7,509 nucleotides of DNA from Pseudomonadales bacterium (lineage in GTDB: Bacteria; Pseudomonadota; Gammaproteobacteria; Pseudomonadales; UBA7239), in assembly GCA_020443005.1 (NCBI GenBank), contig JAGRJA010000378.1, positions 1 through 7,509 on the forward strand, given 5' to 3'. The position numbers and the translations under genes are program-made. Each line of letters begins with the position of its first letter. Position 1 is the stretch's first letter. Positions 5,856 to 7,509 of the stretch are shown here, piece by piece. The notes below the pieces were generated by a model. It made no database searches. It saw only the letters and a list, made by a program, of their open reading frames with translations, and had not been told where the DNA came from.

Positions 5856-5876
5856 CAAACCCCAAATGTGGGTTTG
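5856..5876. repeat. Inverted repeat CAAACCC / GGGTTTG
   Basis: CAAACCC (5856-5862) and GGGTTTG (5870-5876) form a perfect 7-bp dyad with a 7-nt centre. It has no T-run, so it is not a terminator. It lies 68 bp upstream of the CNB start and could be an operator. Confidence 0.4.
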
Positions 5877-5895
5877 ATGAAAATAACCCCCGGTC

Positions 5896-5909
5896 ACATA
5901 GCGCTATGT
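5896..5909. promoter_or_regulatory. Perfect 14-bp palindrome ACATAGCGCTATGT, candidate operator
   Basis: ACATAGC is followed directly by its reverse complement GCTATGT. It sits between two divergent genes, about 110 bp from the CNB start and 270 bp from rhlE, in a stretch with no coding function. The sequence does not match the CRP or LexA consensus known to me, so the regulator is unknown. Confidence 0.35.
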
Positions 5910-6175
5910 TGCGCATGTTTTCAGCCGTTTGCCCGGTGCTTTGCCCGCCCCCTGCACGATAGCGCGGCCCGGCAGAGCTGTGTATCTCGCGCACAGCAAA
6001 ATAATAACCGTTACTTTCTTACCATAATCCAGTACACTGCGCGCTTCTTGGGTGCATGCCCTCTAGCACTGCTGCAGTACCGCATCAATTATTCAGGCCC
6101 GCAAGACAAAACCACAAGATAACAAGCCACCGCGAATACACCGCCGGGCAATCAATCAATTTACGAGAACAATCA

Positions 6176-7509
6176 ATGACTTTTGAAACCCTGGGCCTCT
6201 CAGCGCCCCTGCTTAAAGCCGTGCTCGAGCAAGGCTATACCGAACCATCCCCCATACAGGCCAAAGCCATACCCGTGGTGCTCGAAGGCCGCGATGTCAT
6301 GGCGGCCGCACAAACCGGCACCGGCAAAACCGCCGGTTTCACCTTGCCACTGCTCGACCTGCTGCTGAAAGGCAAGCAGGCCAGCCCCAACCAGGTGCGT
6401 GCACTGGTGCTTACCCCCACCCGTGAACTCGCCGCCCAGGTGGGCGAAAGCGTTGCCACCTATGGCAAGCATGTACAACTGCGTTCAACCGTGGTTTTTG
6501 GTGGCGTTAAAATCAACCCGCAAATGATGAAATTGCGCAAGGGCGCCGATGTGTTGGTTGCCACGCCCGGCAGGTTGCTCGATTTGTACAATCAGAGAGC
6601 GGTCAGGTTCGATCAGCTCGAAGTGCTGATTCTCGACGAAGCCGACCGCATGCTCGACATGGGCTTTATCCACGACATCCGCAAAATCATTGCGCTGTTA
6701 CCCGCAAAGCGCCAGAACCTGATGTTCTCTGCCACCTTTTCAAACGATATTCGCGAACTGGCCAAAACCATCGTCAACAACCCGGTTGAGATCTCCGTGA
6801 GCCCGCCCAACACAACTGTTGATGCGGTTGAGCAATGGGTAATTCCTGTCGACAAAACCAAAAAATCCAACCTGCTGATCAAACTCATCGAAGAGAATAA
6901 ATGGCAGCAAGTGCTGGTGTTCAGCCGCACCAAACACGGCGCCAACCGGCTCACCACCCAACTGATCAAAAAAGGCATCAAGGCCGCCGCTATTCACGGT
7001 AACAAAAGCCAGAACATGCGCACCAAGGCATTGGCCGAATTCAAGAAAGGCATTGTGCATGTACTGGTGGCCACCGATATTGCCGCCCGTGGCCTGGATA
7101 TCAGCCAGCTGCCGCAAGTGGTGAATATCGATCTGCCCAATGTATCTGAAGATTATGTGCACCGTATTGGCAGAACCGGCAGGGCAGGCGCAACCGGCAC
7201 CGCCATTTCGCTGGTCAGTGCCGATGAGCTCAAACTGCTGCGCGATATTGAACGCCTCATCAAAAAGGTCATTCCGCGTCAAACCGTAGAAGGCTTCGAG
7301 CCCAAAGAAGTGCTGGCTGAATCAAAACTCGATACCCGGCCTTTTCAGGCCAAAAAACCCAAAAAGCCGAAGCAGGCCGGCGAGCGCAGTCACAGTGCAC
7401 CGCGTGGTGAAAATGCCCGCAGTGAACAAAACCCTCGCGCGCACCAGGCCCGGGCACAACAGTCCCGTGCAAAACAACGCCGCAGCGATAACGATGAACA
7501 GGGCGAAAA
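6176..7509 (+). CDS. rhlE: ATP-dependent RNA helicase RhlE, DEAD-box family (3' end outside window)
   Basis: An open frame runs from the ATG at 6176 to the right edge without a stop: 444 codons, partial. All DEAD-box landmarks are present: Q-motif region GYTEPSPIQ (20-28), Walker A AQTGTGKT (45-52), PTREL (81-85), TPGR (130-133), DEAD (154-157), SAT (185-187), ATDIAARGLD (299-308) and HRIGRTGR (329-336). The start MTFETLGLS and the spacing match RhlE better than DeaD or SrmB. RhlE unwinds short RNA duplexes in the cytoplasm and takes part in ribosome maturation and RNA turnover. After about residue 385 the protein becomes a low-complexity tail rich in Lys, Arg, Gln and Ser (KKPKKPKQ at 393-400), usual for RhlE and probably RNA-binding. 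The ribosome binding site is weak (CGAGA, 7 nt before the ATG). The downstream neighbour is not visible. Confidence 0.95.
   Translation, partial: MTFETLGLSAPLLKAVLEQGYTEPSPIQAKAIPVVLEGRDVMAAAQTGTGKTAGFTLPLLDLLLKGKQASPNQVRALVLTPTRELAAQVGESVATYGKHVQLRSTVVFGGVKINPQMMKLRKGADVLVATPGRLLDLYNQRAVRFDQLEVLILDEADRMLDMGFIHDIRKIIALLPAKRQNLMFSATFSNDIRELAKTIVNNPVEISVSPPNTTVDAVEQWVIPVDKTKKSNLLIKLIEENKWQQVLVFSRTKHGANRLTTQLIKKGIKAAAIHGNKSQNMRTKALAEFKKGIVHVLVATDIAARGLDISQLPQVVNIDLPNVSEDYVHRIGRTGRAGATGTAISLVSADELKLLRDIERLIKKVIPRQTVEGFEPKEVLAESKLDTRPFQAKKPKKPKQAGERSHSAPRGENARSEQNPRAHQARAQQSRAKQRRSDNDEQGE

Larger units (their letters stand above)
5789..6175. other. Divergent intergenic region upstream of the CNB gene and rhlE
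   Basis: No believable gene lies in these 387 bases. The left part holds an inverted repeat (5856-5876) and a perfect palindrome (5896-5909). CATAAT at 6023-6028 and TACACT at 6033-6038 are possible -10 boxes for rhlE, but neither has a good -35. If either is used, rhlE would have an untranslated leader of about 130 nt. CAATCAAT is repeated at 6149-6160 and again at 6170-6177, overlapping the rhlE start codon. Confidence 0.5.

Noticed and set aside
5808..6122. A 104-codon + strand frame upstream of rhlE
   Set aside because: GTG start, no ribosome binding site, Cys/Arg-rich random-looking product, and it spans the palindromes and the probable rhlE promoter.
6740..7282. A 180-codon minus-strand frame inside rhlE
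   Set aside because: It lies fully antisense to the conserved helicase core and results from codon bias at the third position. It has no start signal or neighbour of its own.

Overview
The window reads as a chromosomal stretch of a Gram-negative gammaproteobacterium of moderate GC content. The RhlE-type DEAD-box helicase, the AAGGA-type ribosome binding sites, the Sec signal peptides and the secreted FG-GAP/VCBS-type proteins would fit a marine or polysaccharide-degrading lineage such as the Cellvibrionaceae. That placement is inference from style, since no marker gene fixes the taxon.

Layout from left to right. (1) 118-1131 (+) encodes a secreted protein that is almost entirely a six-repeat calcium-loop (DxDxDGDDD) beta-propeller, and it ends at a clear terminator. 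(2) 1174-1554 has no convincing protein gene. At about 1248-1391 (+) it holds four consecutive hairpins, the last followed by eight T, with a TATAGA box placed to start transcription just before the first hairpin. This looks like an unannotated small RNA of about 144 nt, and two of its hairpins present the same CCCCCTG sequence in the loop. (3) 1555-2700 (-) is a six-TM diguanylate cyclase with an intact GGDEF motif and I-site. (4) 2701-3033 is the divergent control region, with several short palindromes. (5) 3034-5358 (+) is a large secreted protein: an N-terminal DUF839/PhoX-like domain followed by a C-terminal propeller that matches the stand-alone protein of 118-1131 blade for blade. (6) 5426-5788 (-) is a single cyclic-nucleotide-binding domain with no output domain, facing the previous gene across a shared terminator. 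(7) 5789-6175 is a divergent intergenic region with a perfect 14-bp palindrome. (8) From 6176 to the window end is RhlE, open at the right edge.

How the parts relate: the two propeller proteins are clear paralogous modules, one alone and one fused to a putative phosphoesterase-like domain. Both should be exported and stabilised by calcium. Two nucleotide second-messenger proteins (a c-di-GMP synthase and a cNMP-binding domain) and an RNA helicase surround them. No operon links these genes, because the orientations alternate and most units have their own terminator. A shared pathway is therefore only a guess. The most novel-looking element is the candidate small RNA between the first propeller gene and the diguanylate cyclase gene.
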